This document shows, piece by piece, positions 28,405 through 38,989 of a stretch of DNA of 64,000 bases; positions within the stretch are counted from its first letter, which is position 1, and each line of letters begins with the position of its first letter. This stretch comes from Cololabis saira (taxonomy: Eukaryota; Chordata; Actinopteri; Beloniformes; Belonidae), in the NCBI RefSeq assembly GCF_033807715.1, contig NC_084599.1, positions 124,001 through 188,000 of the forward strand. The letters run 5' to 3'. The notes beneath the pieces were generated by a model. That model searched no databases and had not been told where the DNA came from. It saw only the letters and a program-made list of their open reading frames with translations. The position numbers and the translations under genes were made by a program.

Positions 28405-29713
28405 TTTAGAAACTTATTGACGTAGAGAAGGTAGTTTTTTTTTCAGTTGGTCTTGTCAATGGACTTTTTTGTTCAGTTTTTTTTTCTTTTTTGTATTGTC
28501 ACACTTCTTTCAAACTTTGAGAAGTGTCAAAAAAACAAACAAAGCTTGTATTTTCAATTTTATAGCAGATATCACCATTTTCTCATATCTTTTTCAGTTG
28601 TCTTATTCATCCAGTAAGCAGACAAATTGGACTTGTCTTCTTTTTAAAATGAATTTTCTGTGTTGCTGTCAATCAAATATTAGGAATTAGATTTAATTGT
28701 ATTCAAGTGTGGCATAATTTCGCCTTTCATTTGATCAACATTCCTAATGTGTGTGAAATCACTTTCTTTTGTGAAGGCGTCATCTAATTACCCACACAGA
28801 TCGTTTCAGCACGCTCATAAAACATGACAAAATGTTGCTTGATGCTTTAACGAATAGACATTAACGACATAACTACATCCCAAAATGTTTCCAAATGTAG
28901 CTATTAATTTCTACATGAGCTAAAAATGGTGTGCATCCAAAGCACTGCTTTATCCTCTGCACGTTTTGCTCCTGTGTGCCAGCTCACCTGATTCAAATGA
29001 ATGTCAGGTCAGCTCATCATCATGTCTGCAGCGGCCTGATAATGACCCATTTATTTGAGTTGGATGTTTTGGATTCAGGCAACATCCAACATATTACATG
29101 CCTCCATCTTATTATGCAGTCATAAGAAGTTGGATTCATTTCACATTTCTATGAGCCTAGGGTATTCAAAATGGATTTCAAAATGTCTTCTAGATCCTTC
29201 AAAGATACCGATGATATAAAATCCACAAAAAAATCAGTTTGTCACAGAATGTTACTGGCATTAGCAAAAACACTTTGCCCGACAATCTGACTATGAAGAG
29301 AAAGTCAAAAATAAAAAATGATGTGCATTTTGTATTGAGTGGTTTGTACTGTCAGTGGTACCCAAGTACTTGGCACGGCAACCCATGCAACTTTGAAACA
29401 GATATGAAGATGTATGAACGGATAAAAGATTTATCTTAAAGTTCAAAGCATCACATAGAAAAACAAATCTGATCTGAGTGCAGACCGAAGCCTCCCTCTA
29501 TATTCCACCATTACATACACATAAAATGATGGAAATTTAAATTAAATTTCTTTTTAAGAAATAGACTCAATGGGACTTTAATTGATGCTTTATCCTTCCA
29601 GTGGAAACATTTTGTTCACCTGCCAGCTGAAAGTTTTTCTGTTATAAATGATAAAACTAAAAAAGAGAAAAATCTGTGAGTATGAAAATAATGTTAAAAG
29701 AAGAAACACTTAA
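28405..29713. other. No recognised gene; AT-rich unique sequence
   Basis: The stretch is AT-rich with several homopolymer T runs near 28437-28492. Frames stay at or under 73 codons and have no family signature. I see no repeat shared with the rest of the window. It may be ancestral intergenic DNA. Confidence 0.5.
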
Positions 29714-30791
29714 TTAAAGCTGGACGTAGCAATGAACGGGCCCTCGCACCCTTGTGCACGTTCAGGCGTGCTGCAGTGGAAGCGCTTGTATGACTTGCAT
29801 GTAGATGTCTTCAGGCCTGGACATTTAGCAGATGACACCAGCCACAACTCTCTATGTCAAACCATTCAAAAGTTATGGCAGAAAGTAGGAACTATCGGAT
29901 ATCCACCAATCAGAAGAAGGGGCGGGGCTAAATTGCACCAATTATGTTCGAAGACTCAAAACTGAGTCTGATGGCACCACCCACGAGTCTTTATGTCACA
30001 CCATTCAGAAGTTATGGCAGAAAGTAGGAACTATCAAATATGGAGCAATCAGATGAAGGGGGTTCGCACTTTTTGGCGTCTAGCGTCGCCAGGGAAACGC
30101 TTTTGACTGAGAAAAGTAAGGCACGTTGTCGCAGGATGGAGACGCACATTTTGATGTATAACAAACCTGGGTGCACGTTACGGTTCGGGCGAAGAAGCGG
30201 CCGAAGAAATGGCATAAATTGCGCCAAAATTACACGATTAATTCAAAATGGCTGACTTCCTGTTGGGTTTCGGCCATGGCGCCAAGAGACTTTTCTTTAA
30301 GTTGCGACATGATACAGGTGTGTACCGATTTTCATGCATGTACGTCAAATCGTATTGTGTGGCTTGAGGCACAACATTTTCTAGGGGGCGCTGTTGAGCC
30401 ATTTTGCCACGCCCATTAATGCAAACAATGAAATATCGAATTTTTCGCCAGGCCTGGCTTGCATACAAAATTTGGTGACTTTTGGGGAACTACCAAATAT
30501 GGAGCAATCAGATGAAGGGGGGGTGCGCTTGTTGGCGTCTAGCGTCGCCACGGTAACACTTTTGAAAGAGAAAAGTAATGCATGTAGTCGCAGGATGGAT
30601 ACGCACATTTTGATGTATAACACATCTGGGTTCACGATACGGTTCGGGATGAATTAATTCTCGAAGTAATGGCATATATTGCTCTAAAATTACGCGATTA
30701 ATTCAGAATGTTCAAAATGGCCGACTTCCTGTTCGGTTTCGGCCATGGCGCCAAGAGACTTTCCTTTAAGTTGGGACATGATACAGGTGTT
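29714..30791 (+). mobile_element. Modular interspersed repeat family, copy 3
   Basis: It starts TTAAAGCTGG and GAACGGGCCCTCGCACCC, which is the left terminus of the family. About one and a half 128-bp units follow (29830-30035), then about two of the 462-bp units. It is cut off at GATACAGGTGT near 30791, where L1-clade sequence begins. The right terminus is lost. Confidence 0.75.
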
Positions 30792-30796
30792 GTTCC

Positions 30797-32095
30797 AGAT
30801 GGGTGTGCGGTCAAATGGAAAAAGTGAGACTTTAGCTATTTTAAAGAATTCCCACCAGGCTGATAATTAGCAAATAATGAGCTAATATTAATGCTTTTGA
30901 AACATTTCTGATGTTTACTGCTTTTACTGATGAATGTTAAATCTGAGATTTCCAGATCATTGCAAAACACTTGTTCTGAATCCAGCCATTGACTATCTAA
31001 TGAATGATTTTTACACCATTTTAAAATATACCGTAGTTTATTCGCTAGGAAGTAATACTGGAAGTTAGGTAAGTCTAAGCCTCCACATTCTTTGAGTTTT
31101 TGTAATGTCTTTAAGCTAATAAGTGGTCTTTTATACTTCCACAAGAATTTTGACACATATGAATCCAGTGACTTCAACCAAGAGGAGGGGGTTTGGAGGG
31201 TGTCATTGAAAAAAGATAATTTATTTATGGTAAAACCATCATTTTGAAGGTGACAATTCTTCCGATGAGTGAAATGGGAAGAGAGTTCCATCTGGTAAGA
31301 TTGTCTTCTATTTTCTTTAAAAGCTGGACATAATTTAGTTTTATTAACTCTGACAGCCTAGGGGAGATGTTTATGCCTAGATATCGAATGATCCCTGATT
31401 ATAATTTAGTAGGGGCTGTATTTCTAAAATTACAGTTAACACACAAAACTGTGGATTTAGACCAGTTAATAGAATAGTCAGACAGAGATGAAAAACCCTC
31501 TATAAGTGCAATTGTCTGTGAAAGTGAGGTTTGTGAATTCTGGAGGAAGAGGAGTACAGCATCCGCATAAAGACTTATTTTGTGATCTAATGTTTTTGCA
31601 TTGTATACCTTTAATATTTTGCCTAATAGCGGATGCTAAGGGCTCAATAAATATTGCAAATAGTGAAAGAGAAAGAGGACAACCCTGTCTGGTACCTCTT
31701 TGCAAGTTAAAACTTGTAGAGATTTGATAATTTGTCCTTACACATGCCTTGGGAGAGCTGTATAATATTTTTATCCAGTCGATAAAAGATTTGCCAAATC
31801 CAAATTTATGTAAAGTTGCCAATAAAAATTTGTAATTTACCCGATCGAATGCTTTTTCTGCGTCTAGAGATATAATTGTAGTTTCCTGTTTATTGATACT
31901 CGAATGATCTATAATATTGAGTAATCTACAAGTGTTAGTAGAAGAATGTCTACCCTTAATGAAACCTGTTTGATCTGGATGTATAATAGAAAGGGTAATT
32001 CTTTTCAGACGTTTGGAAAGAGCTTTGCTGATTATTTTAAGATCTACATTTATTAATCCTATTGGGCGGTAGCTCGATGGGAGCAAAGGACCCCT
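30797..32095 (-). pseudogene. L1-clade LINE copy 2, ORF2 fragment
   Basis: RT motifs on the minus strand are SSYRPIGLINVDLKIISKAL, TTIISLDAEKAFDRVNYKFL and GTRQGCPLSLSLFAIFIEPL (32086-31600). The next catalytic block reads ISLYADAVLLFL, so the second Asp of YADD is Ala. A frame change follows. Post-palm sequence such as LDSYVSKFLWKYKRPLISLK and GGLDLPNFQYYFLANKL lies at 31200-31000. The protein family is the same L1 group as copy 1, but the sequence differs clearly, so it is another family. Both ends are truncated. Confidence 0.8.
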
Positions 32096-32261
32096 CCAGA
32101 TCCAGAGGGGAGACGTGAGGCTGTTTGGGCAGTTAATTAGTTTATTAAGCGGTTAACATTGACTTGTGTTTACTGTAATTTTGTATGTAGATTACTGTGC
32201 AACGCAGCGACGGTCTGACGGCTGCTGCGTCTGTGAGATATTCTCACCGCTGCCGGCGCAA

Positions 32262-32447
32262 CCTACCAGCAGCGCTGTTTGTTTATTTGTGAGACGACCG
32301 TCCTTTGTTAGACCCGCGTGGCGCCGTTTCGCCAGTTATTTGTGGTTTAAATACCGTGCCTGCCATTCTCTTTTGTTCCACGTGACGTGGGCCGCCATCT
32401 TGGCTACGGGCCCACGTGATGCAACGTTTTTCTGAGACACACTCACC

Positions 32448-32484
<37 letters not shown>

Positions 32485-32880
32485 GTGGATGATCGGAAGA
32501 TTTGCATCACATGATTTATTGTTTTTTTTTTTTCCTTTATGTAGTTAATGTTTTGTGTTTTCTGTATAGTTTAGGCATCGGAATTTATCCGAGGTGTCGT
32601 TTTTCACCTGCTTGACACCTGTGTGAATTAATTCTGATTCATTTAAATGAGAGAAGTTGTTTGTGTTTATTTTACACATATTTTGTTACATAAATGCTGG
32701 TTTGCCATGGCCTGTGCCGAACTTTTCCTGATTATATCAGGTGGTGCCCCGTTTTGATTAAGTAATTTTGATAATTCAATTTGATAAATAATCTACTTTA
32801 TTAATTATTAATAATTGTCGAAGGACAATTATTAATAACTCTCTTGATAACCGGGACAGCGCCCCCCTGTGGCACAACAC
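32262..32880 (+). repeat. Unclassified LTR-like repeat with CA tract, copy 1
   Basis: This matches 59935-60780 at high similarity outside length-variable parts. Shared landmarks in order are AGACCCGCGTGGCGCCGTTT, a CA microsatellite (32453-32482), GATGATCGGAAGATTTGCAT, CGTTTTTCACCTGCTTGACA, CAGGTGGTGCCCCGTTTTGA and CTCTCTTGATAAC near the end. No coding sequence is visible. A solo LTR or the non-coding part of an LTR element is a reasonable guess, but the ends are not defined well enough to be sure. Confidence 0.6.
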
Positions 32881-33053
32881 CACGGATATGACCGCCCGTG
32901 TTCCCTCTGTGAGATCACCCACTCCTTCAAACCGCGGTTTTTGGCCGCGAGAGCTTCTACCTGCTGCTGGCTGAACTCCAGAGATTCATGCAGAGCCTGG
33001 ATCTCTTTGCGGAGGACTTCTAAGAGGGACAGATGAGAATCAAAGGCGGACAA
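32832..33053 (-). pseudogene. Short coiled-coil frame, possible LINE ORF1 remnant
   Basis: The 73-codon minus frame reads LEVLRKEIQALHESLEFSQQ and then VEALAAKNRGLKEWV, a heptad-like coiled coil. Similar coiled coils occur in ORF1 proteins of fish LINEs, but I cannot name the family. No start context or downstream domain supports an independent gene. Confidence 0.35.
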
Positions 33054-33344
33054 ACGGCAGGATGTCCGCGGTGGACTTGCCTGGAGGGGAGACGGCTCCA
33101 GGTGATTCCTCGGCCCGAGATCTCTTCAGTGTTAACGTGGTGGCGCCGGACTATATATTCCGTAAGTGAGTCCAAAGTTTCGCTTTGCTCCAGATTGTGT
33201 TACATTTGTATAGCTTATCTATTAAATAATTTTACATTAGTTTAATCTCAGTTGTTTTCGCTAAATCATTTGCTGAAGACAAAAATATTTTTAGCTCGCC
33301 ATGTTGGATTCTGCTATCTCGTTGTCTCTCGCGATACGACAGCA

Positions 33345-33354
33345 TCTCGCGAGA
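33345..33354. promoter_or_regulatory. TCTCGCGAGA palindrome
   Basis: The perfect palindrome TCTCGCGAGA lies 19 bases downstream of a related CTCTCGCGAT word. In vertebrates this 10-mer is a known core-promoter element. No gene start is seen beside it, so a function here is only a possibility. Confidence 0.3.
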
Positions 33355-33404
33355 GAAGATTAAAGTTTTCTCTCAGAGTTCTGCAAGGCCTGAGAGAATG
33401 TGAA

Positions 33405-34062
33405 TGCTTCTGGCTTTTCTCAAAGTGATGATTTTTACGACTATAGAGTCCTTAGTTTCTGGTTGTGCCAGGCCCTGCTGGGCCTCCCCCGAAGACTTCG
33501 CCTGGTGCTCTTGACAGGCGGTTACTCCCTGGCCCTGCCCCTTTTCAACCTTTCCCCGACCCTGCACCCCAACCTGGGACTTGATGATTGGGCCGGAGCT
33601 TCGGGAGCTGCATGCTGGCCTGCGGTCCCCACCCCCGGTCATCCCGTTGCTGCTTCCACCTGCCTGCGGTCCCCACCCCTGGTCATCCCGCTGCTGCTTC
33701 CACCTGCCTGCAGTCCCCACCCCCGGTCATCCCGCTGCTGCTTCCACCTGCCTGCGGTCCCCACCCCCGGTCATCCCGTTGCTGCTTCCACCTGCCTGCT
33801 GTGCTGTTGCCGTCCCCGACCCCCCAGTCTGGCCCTCGGCAGGAGGGTCCCCCCTTATGATCCAGGTCCTGGTCCAGGTTTCTTCCCTCCTAAAGGGGAG
33901 TTTTCCTTGCCACTGTTTGGCTTAAGGTTTTTCTACCACTAGGGGAGTTTTTTACCTGCCATTGTTTATGTAATAATTGCTCGGGGATTTATGTTCTGGA
34001 TCTCTGGAAAGCGTCTAGAGACAACTTTTGTTGTATTAGACGCTATATAAACAAAATTGAAT
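33405..34062 (+). repeat. LINE or SINE-type 3' tail repeat, copy 1
   Basis: The sequence runs through GTTTCTTCCCTCCTAAAGGG, GAGTTTTCCTTGCCACTGTT, GGCTTAAGGTTTTTC and CTAGAGACAACTTTTGTTGT, and ends CTATATAAACAAAATTGAAT. This wording is common in teleost retroposon tails. The same sequence occurs in reverse at 38990-39370. Overlapping frames of 90-180 codons on both strands come from a Pro/Cys-rich minisatellite and are not genes. Confidence 0.65.
33619..33800 (+). repeat. 44-bp minisatellite, about four copies
   Basis: TGCGGTCCCCACCCC or close variants start at 33621, 33665, 33709 and 33753, an exact 44-bp period. The related repeat at 38990-39700 carries only one copy per block. Confidence 0.9.
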
Positions 34063-34159
34063 AGGTGTAATTTATTCATGGATAGGTTGATGTGGATACT
34101 CGTCCTGCTTTTAAGGACTCTCCCAAATTCTTCTTTTGGATTGTTCATGGATAACATGT

Positions 34160-34380
34160 CGAGGGCTGAAGAACATAACCTCCTATCTGCAAAATTGTCT
34201 GACTGGTGTTTTTCACTTTAGATGACATCACAAGGTGGGCTGCACCTGCACCTAATCAGCCTGTCTGTACGTTATTTCCACCCATATAGGTATCCTTAAA
34301 ACAAAATAGCATACACAGTTTTTTGTGTTTTCCCAAAAAAGTGAAATTTTCAGATAGGAGGTTATGTTCTTCGGCCCTCG
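34160..34380. mobile_element. 221-bp MITE with inverted ends and 4-bp duplication
   Basis: The left end CGAGGGCTGAAGAACATAAC (continuing CTCCTATCTG) is repeated inverted at the right end with a single C/T difference over about 30 bp. ATGT flanks both sides (34156-34159 and 34381-34384). There is no frame inside. A 4-bp duplication is unusual among common fish MITEs and would fit a Chapaev-like or similar transposase. The superfamily is not settled. Confidence 0.8.
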
Positions 34381-34540
34381 ATGTGTACCTCAGCTGTGAC
34401 CTATTGAAAAAAGGTCATGTGAATTTCACTCTCCCTGGATTTGGGGAGATTGCGTCTGTGGGTTGACGCGTCGTAAACCAGACTTGGATCACTACAAGTA
34501 AGTAAAATTATTAATTTTGTTTTTTATTTTACAATGCCTG

Positions 34541-34786
34541 TGTAGCACGGTGAGTGCCACGGGGCCCGACCGACAGGATGGAGAGACACGGAGCTTTGTG
34601 AAGAACCCTTTTATTTCGTTAAATCAACAGAGACACCAACACACGTGCTCCTGCACCTTCTCCCACAGCATCAGGCTCAGTCTGACTCCTCAGTCCTCTT
34701 TATCAAGGCTGGCAGGGTGATGAGGTTGACGGGCCACACCTGTGCCCCGTCAGCCTGAGTGGCTGCAGCTCCTCCACTCTGCCACA
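34541..34786 (-). repeat. Compact LTR element, 3' LTR
   Basis: 246 bp. The first 160 bp have several differences from the partner LTR, while the last ~110 bp (CAGTCTGACTCCTCAGTCCT to GCCACA) are nearly identical to it. The stop codon of the internal frame lies in this LTR. Confidence 0.85.
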
Positions 34787-35557
34787 CACCCCCAACGCCA
34801 AACTCGCGCCGGGGTCAGACCAGCCGAGCCTACTCCCCCCCGCGGAGCGGGAGAGGAAGCCCGGAACCGCCGTCTGCGCCCCGGGCCGAGGGCGACCTCC
34901 CGACCAGCGGGAACGGTCGGGCGGCCGTCCTCGGCGACGGGCCGACCAGCGGGAACGCCGCTCTCGGTACCGGGCCCATGGTGGCCTCGGGTCAGACGGT
35001 GCATCCAGGACCACCCCCTCCTCCGTGACGCGGACCCGCGTCGGCCGCTGGTCCGCCTCCTCCACGGCGCAGCCCTGGTCTGGAGCTGGCGTGTCCAGGA
35101 CCGCCTCCTCCGTCACGCCGCCCTGCTGGTCCGCCTCCACCTCTGCACCCGACTCCGCCATCGCATCCGACTCCGCCTCCGACTCCATCCCAGGAGCCGT
35201 CGCCTGGCGGCCTGCAGCGACTGCCTCATGGCCGGTCGGCTGCAGCGCCGCCAGCGCTGCCGCGGCATACCTCAGGCGTGGAGCCGGGATGGGTCGCTCC
35301 GTCGGCCCCGCCGTCTCGGGAGCCGTCGCTTGGCGGCCCGCAGCTTCTGCCTCCCGGCCTCTCAGCTGCGGCGCCGCCAGCCCCTCCCGCGCTGCTGCGG
35401 TGAACCTCAAGCGGGGCGCAGGGGTAGGTCGATCCGCGGGCATCAGCGCCGCTAGCACAGCGAGCTGATGCTCGCCCTGGTCCCGGAGCAGGGCGGTCAG
35501 GTCCGCCATGGCCTGGGTGAGCGCGTCCAGGGCCTGCTCCGTGCCTCCCTTCTCCAT
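34703..35557 (-). CDS. Gag-like frame of the compact LTR element
   Basis: I place the start at the Met at 35557 (MEKGGTEQALDALTQAMADL), nine bases past the primer-binding site; the frame upstream of it is LTR sequence. About 284 residues follow. Residues 1-45 form an amphipathic helix-rich head with DLTALLRDQGEHQLAVLAAL, resembling the N-terminal coiled coil of some fish gypsy Gag proteins. The middle repeats an ATAPGMES/ATAPETAG-like motif with two PAPRLRYAAAA-type blocks. The rest is acidic, then Arg-rich. No CCHC knuckle or protease is visible. The function is inferred from position only. Confidence 0.6.
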   Translation of the reverse strand: MEKGGTEQALDALTQAMADLTALLRDQGEHQLAVLAALMPADRPTPAPRLRFTAAAREGLAAPQLRGREAEAAGRQATAPETAGPTERPIPAPRLRYAAAALAALQPTGHEAVAAGRQATAPGMESEAESDAMAESGAEVEADQQGGVTEEAVLDTPAPDQGCAVEEADQRPTRVRVTEEGVVLDAPSDPRPPWARYRERRSRWSARRRGRPPDRSRWSGGRPRPGAQTAVPGFLSRSAGGSRLGWSDPGASLALGVCGRVEELQPLRLTGHRCGPSTSSPCQP

Positions 35558-35565
35558 CCCGTCGG

Positions 35566-35583
35566 GCCCCACGTTGGGTGCCA
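35566..35583 (-). promoter_or_regulatory. Primer-binding site, lysine tRNA type
   Basis: The minus strand reads TGGCACCCAACGTGGGGC one base after the 5' LTR. It differs at one position from the primer-binding sequence I know for tRNA-Lys(1,2). This fixes the transcription strand of the element. Confidence 0.75.
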
Positions 35584-35584
35584 G

Positions 35585-35837
35585 TGTAGCAAGGCTAGTG
35601 CTACGGGGGCCCGACCGACAGGATGGAGAGGACACAGAGTTCAGTGCAGAACCCTTTTTTATTAGCAATCACCAGACACCAACACAGGACACACGTGCTT
35701 CAGATCCTCATGCCAGCAGCAGCCGCCCCAGTCTGACTCCTCAGTCCTCTTTATCAAGGCTGGCAGGGTGATGAGGTTGACGGGCCACACCTGTGCCCCG
35801 TCAGCCTGAGTGGCTGCAGCTCCTCCACTCTGCCACA
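35585..35837 (-). repeat. Compact LTR element, 5' LTR
   Basis: 253 bp, partner of 34541-34786. Differences are concentrated in the first half. Confidence 0.85.
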
Positions 35838-35842
35838 GCCTG

Positions 35843-37510
35843 TAATAGAGAGGAAGTAGGGGGGATACAATAACGTTTGAAGAAAGAAAGGGGAAGGAAT
35901 TTTATATTCAGCTCTAAAAGGGGATTATTCAAATACTCTAACAAACCAAAAAGAACAGATATGACAGGGAAGCGTTGATTAAACCTGATGAAATATCCCT
36001 ACTGGCTTCCACACTTCACACTGATGACATAACAAATGGCATTGAACTTATAAGGAAATAGCCGACTCGAAAACCTTTAGTTACATGATCATGTGACCTG
36101 CCAGTTTCTTGCTGAATAGATTGGGCTACAAATATTTGTCTAGATATTCCAAAATGAGTGAATGGTCCATGGGCCTGAATATGATCATTCATGCACATGT
36201 GGCTGAGATGTAAGGGAACCTGCAGATGCTGGGAATGTAGGGAGGATACTAACGTATCCCACCTCAGCTTCGATTTTTCTTTTTTTTTATCATTTTGAAA
36301 GTGCTGTTCGATCACACTTCTTTCTATCCTTTCAATTTCACGGTAGAAGTGACACTCAGCTAGGAAGGCTTTTCAAAGTGCATTCAGCTGCTAGAAAGCT
36401 GAGTCTTAAAAGCATTATTTTGACAAACGACCTGTAAGATCACCTGATTAAAAAGAAAAGAAAAAGAAAAAGAAATTGTATTTATTTTGAGAAGTGTTTA
36501 CTTGAAAAATATACACTGTTATAGAAGAGTGATATGGCTTATAGTCAGACTTAGTGAGAGGTACGTTAAGTTTCAATGCCTGTTTATTAGATGAATTAAC
36601 ATGAAAGGAAAAAAACAAAACAACGTGATGACCTGAGGGATGGGGGGGATCCAGATACATGAATAATTCCGAGTTGCATTAGCAAATAAGGCTACCTGTG
36701 TGAAAATGTGTATGAAGTAAGATGAAAGTCAACAATGGAGAGGAGCTGTGTGAGTAAAGGTTTTTAATCAGTTCTACTGTCTGGCCTTTGCATGTGATTT
36801 AATGTCAGCAGCCTGAGGGAAAGGGCTGAAATCAATCTGTGATCCACAGGTGCCCATTGGAGATTCCTCCCTCCCAAAACAAAAAGTGGACATGTACGTT
36901 CATCTAAATCAAAAGTGATTTCATAAGATCATATTGAACATTGACATTCAGTTAAAAAATGCATTTTTCCTTTCCTTTTAGTTACTACAAGAGATACGGT
37001 GGTGCTCAGATGAACCCTTTACAAATGTCATCAATACAAATGCAGATAAAAGAAGTCAATTAAACAAAAAAATGTAATAATGTATTACGTATTGAAGGAA
37101 GCAATGCAAACATTTCAGTATGGCCTATTTGTGCAATTATAGATTTACAGTAAATGTAAATCACTGAGCATAAATACAACATGTATTTATTTAACATTTA
37201 ATTTGCTTATTGGTGGATCACTAAGATTTAGACATTTTAAAGAGGACTGTAGCTGCTTGGGCTTACCGTAGGCTTGCATTTGCCAAAGTCTATCCTCTGA
37301 TCCTCCACACAACATTCTTCCAAGTCAAAATTTGAGAAAAAGTTTGAAAGACCAAGCATGCGAGCTCAATGTGATGCTCATGATATTGGGTCCCATAATA
37401 TTCACTATATTCCTTATCCCTATTGATTTGGCAACATGGTAGGGTTTTAGTATTTTAATCTTCTATTTCTGTATGTGCTCCATAGGCACTTTGTAGGTGG
37501 TTGTTCTGAC
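35843..37510. other. No recognised gene; AT-rich unique sequence
   Basis: Frames do not exceed 99 codons and show no family signature. A polypurine run AAAGAAAAAGAAAAAGAAA sits near 36455. I see no repeats shared with the rest of the window. Confidence 0.5.
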
Positions 37511-37514
37511 TCCA

Positions 37515-37806
37515 GTTGTGTAGCGGTTGTGTAGTGGTTGTGTAGCGGTTGTGTAGGGGTTGTGTAGTGGTTGTGTAGCAGTTGTGTAGTGGTTGTGTAG
37601 TGGTTGTGTAGCGGTTGTGTAGTGGTTGTGTAATGGTTGTGTAGTGGTTGTGTAGCGGTTGTGTAGCGGTTGTGTAGCGGTTGTGTAGCGGTTGTGTAGT
37701 GGTTGTGTAGTGGTTGTGTAGTGGTTGTGTAGTGGTTGTGTAGTGGTTGTGTAGGGGTTGTGTAATGGTTGTGTAGTGGTTGTGTAGTGGTTGTGTAGTG
37801 TTTGTG
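37515..37806 (+). repeat. 11-bp minisatellite GGTTGTGTAGY, about 26 copies
   Basis: The unit GTTGTGTAGCG or GTTGTGTAGTG repeats with an 11-bp period from the first GTTGTGTAG to GTTTGTGTTCG. Variant units (GGGG, AATGG, GCA) are scattered, so the array evolved by local duplication. It is followed by several TTTAGGGTTGTTAATAAACC-like words to about 37990. Confidence 0.9.
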
Positions 37807-38065
37807 TTCGGGGTGGTTCTATGTCAGTTTGAGGTGTTTATGGTTGTATTGCATTCATTCCTGTGCTCCCCACAGGGCGTGTGGTTTAGGGTTGTTAATA
37901 AACCACACTCTCTGCTTCGGGATTGTGAGGTTTAGGGTGATTAATAATGGCCAAGAAGTAGTCTAGGGTTGTTAATAAACCGTTAAAGGTTGCTAAAAAA
38001 CCTTTGGGTATGGTGCGATTTGGCAGGCATTTTGACTTAAAATCTTTGTAAATCACAGCTTCGAA

Positions 38066-38560
38066 GGGGGGCACGGTGGCGCAGCAGGTAGTGCAGCCGT
38101 CTCACAGCAAGAAGGTCCTGGGTTCGATTCCCGCCGGGGATGCTGTGGGCGCTGAAGTGCGTGTTAGTTCCCCCATGACTTCAGTGCCCACACCCTGGGT
38201 GGGGTTGGCGAAAGGATCTTTCTGTGTGGAGTTTGTATGTTCTCCCCGTGTTCCCCTGGGTAGCTAATGGGAGCTACCCTCACAAAAACATGCACACAGT
38301 CCTGGGCTATACATGCCCCCTCTGGCCAACCAGGGCGCCAGATGGGGTGGGGAGGATCCGGCCGGAATAACATGATCCTTCCACGCGCTACGTTCGGCCG
38401 GAGAAACCCCACCCAGTCTGGTGAAAAGATGCGGCCTGCTCACTCCTCAGGATAAGAAGGAGACCTGAGCTCAGTGCAGGGCCCTCCCGGGGTTGGTAGA
38501 GGATGGCAATGCCCACTTACACAGCAAAAAAAACAGGGTTTACGGCTGTGTATACCCCCG
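38066..38560 (+). mobile_element. tRNA-derived SINE, DANA/Mermaid-like
   Basis: The head reads GGGGGGCACGGTGGCGCAGC, then GGTAGTGCAGCCGTCTCACA and GGTCCTGGGTTCGATTCCCG, with A-box and B-box words of a polymerase III promoter (TGGCGCAGCAGG and GGTTCGATTCC). The body has GTGTGGAGTTTGTATGTTCT and CCCCGTGTTCCCCTGGGTAG, standard for this teleost SINE group. The tail is degraded; the right limit is approximate. Confidence 0.8.
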
Positions 38561-38989
38561 GTATTTCAGGTGCTAGCACGGGAATTTATGTAAGGTAAAC
38601 CAGCCGAAAACGAAAAATTTCCCCGGTCCGGAAACACCCATATTGTATGTGTTTGGAGTGCTGTTTGCACCCGTGCTGTGTTTGGAGTAGCCAGCTCAGC
38701 AGGGTTGTCACACAAAGGTGTGACATTCCAGACTTGAGGACCCACCTCACCTCACCCCCCAACCTCCCCCAAGCCCCACCCCCCCAACCCCCCCCAAGCA
38801 CAGCAACCTCTACTGGTGCAAAAGAAAATTGCACCCGAGAGGATTACTCCATTTCAGTGGGAGTCTGTACACATCTAGCCCTGGAGGCCAGCAACTGCAA
38901 AATATAGAGTAGCAATTAAAATGTGTATAATTTTTACCAATATTCAATTAACACTAAATTAAAAACATCTCAGTTCCATATACTGTAAC

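Larger units (their letters stand above)
34541..35837 (-). mobile_element. Compact non-autonomous LTR element with one frame
   Basis: LTRs lie at 34541-34786 and 35585-35837 and begin TGTAGCA and end GCCACA. The 5-bp duplication GCCTG flanks both sides (34536-34540 and 35838-35842). The whole element is 1297 bp and the internal region only about 800 bp. On the minus strand a primer-binding site follows the 5' LTR by one base. One open frame fills the interior and no protease, RT or integrase is present. It must be moved by a partner element, as TRIM and LARD types are. Confidence 0.9.

Noticed and set aside
33400..33942. Cys/Pro-rich 180-codon protein.
   Set aside because: It is generated by a 44-bp minisatellite inside a retroposon tail that also occurs inverted at 38990.
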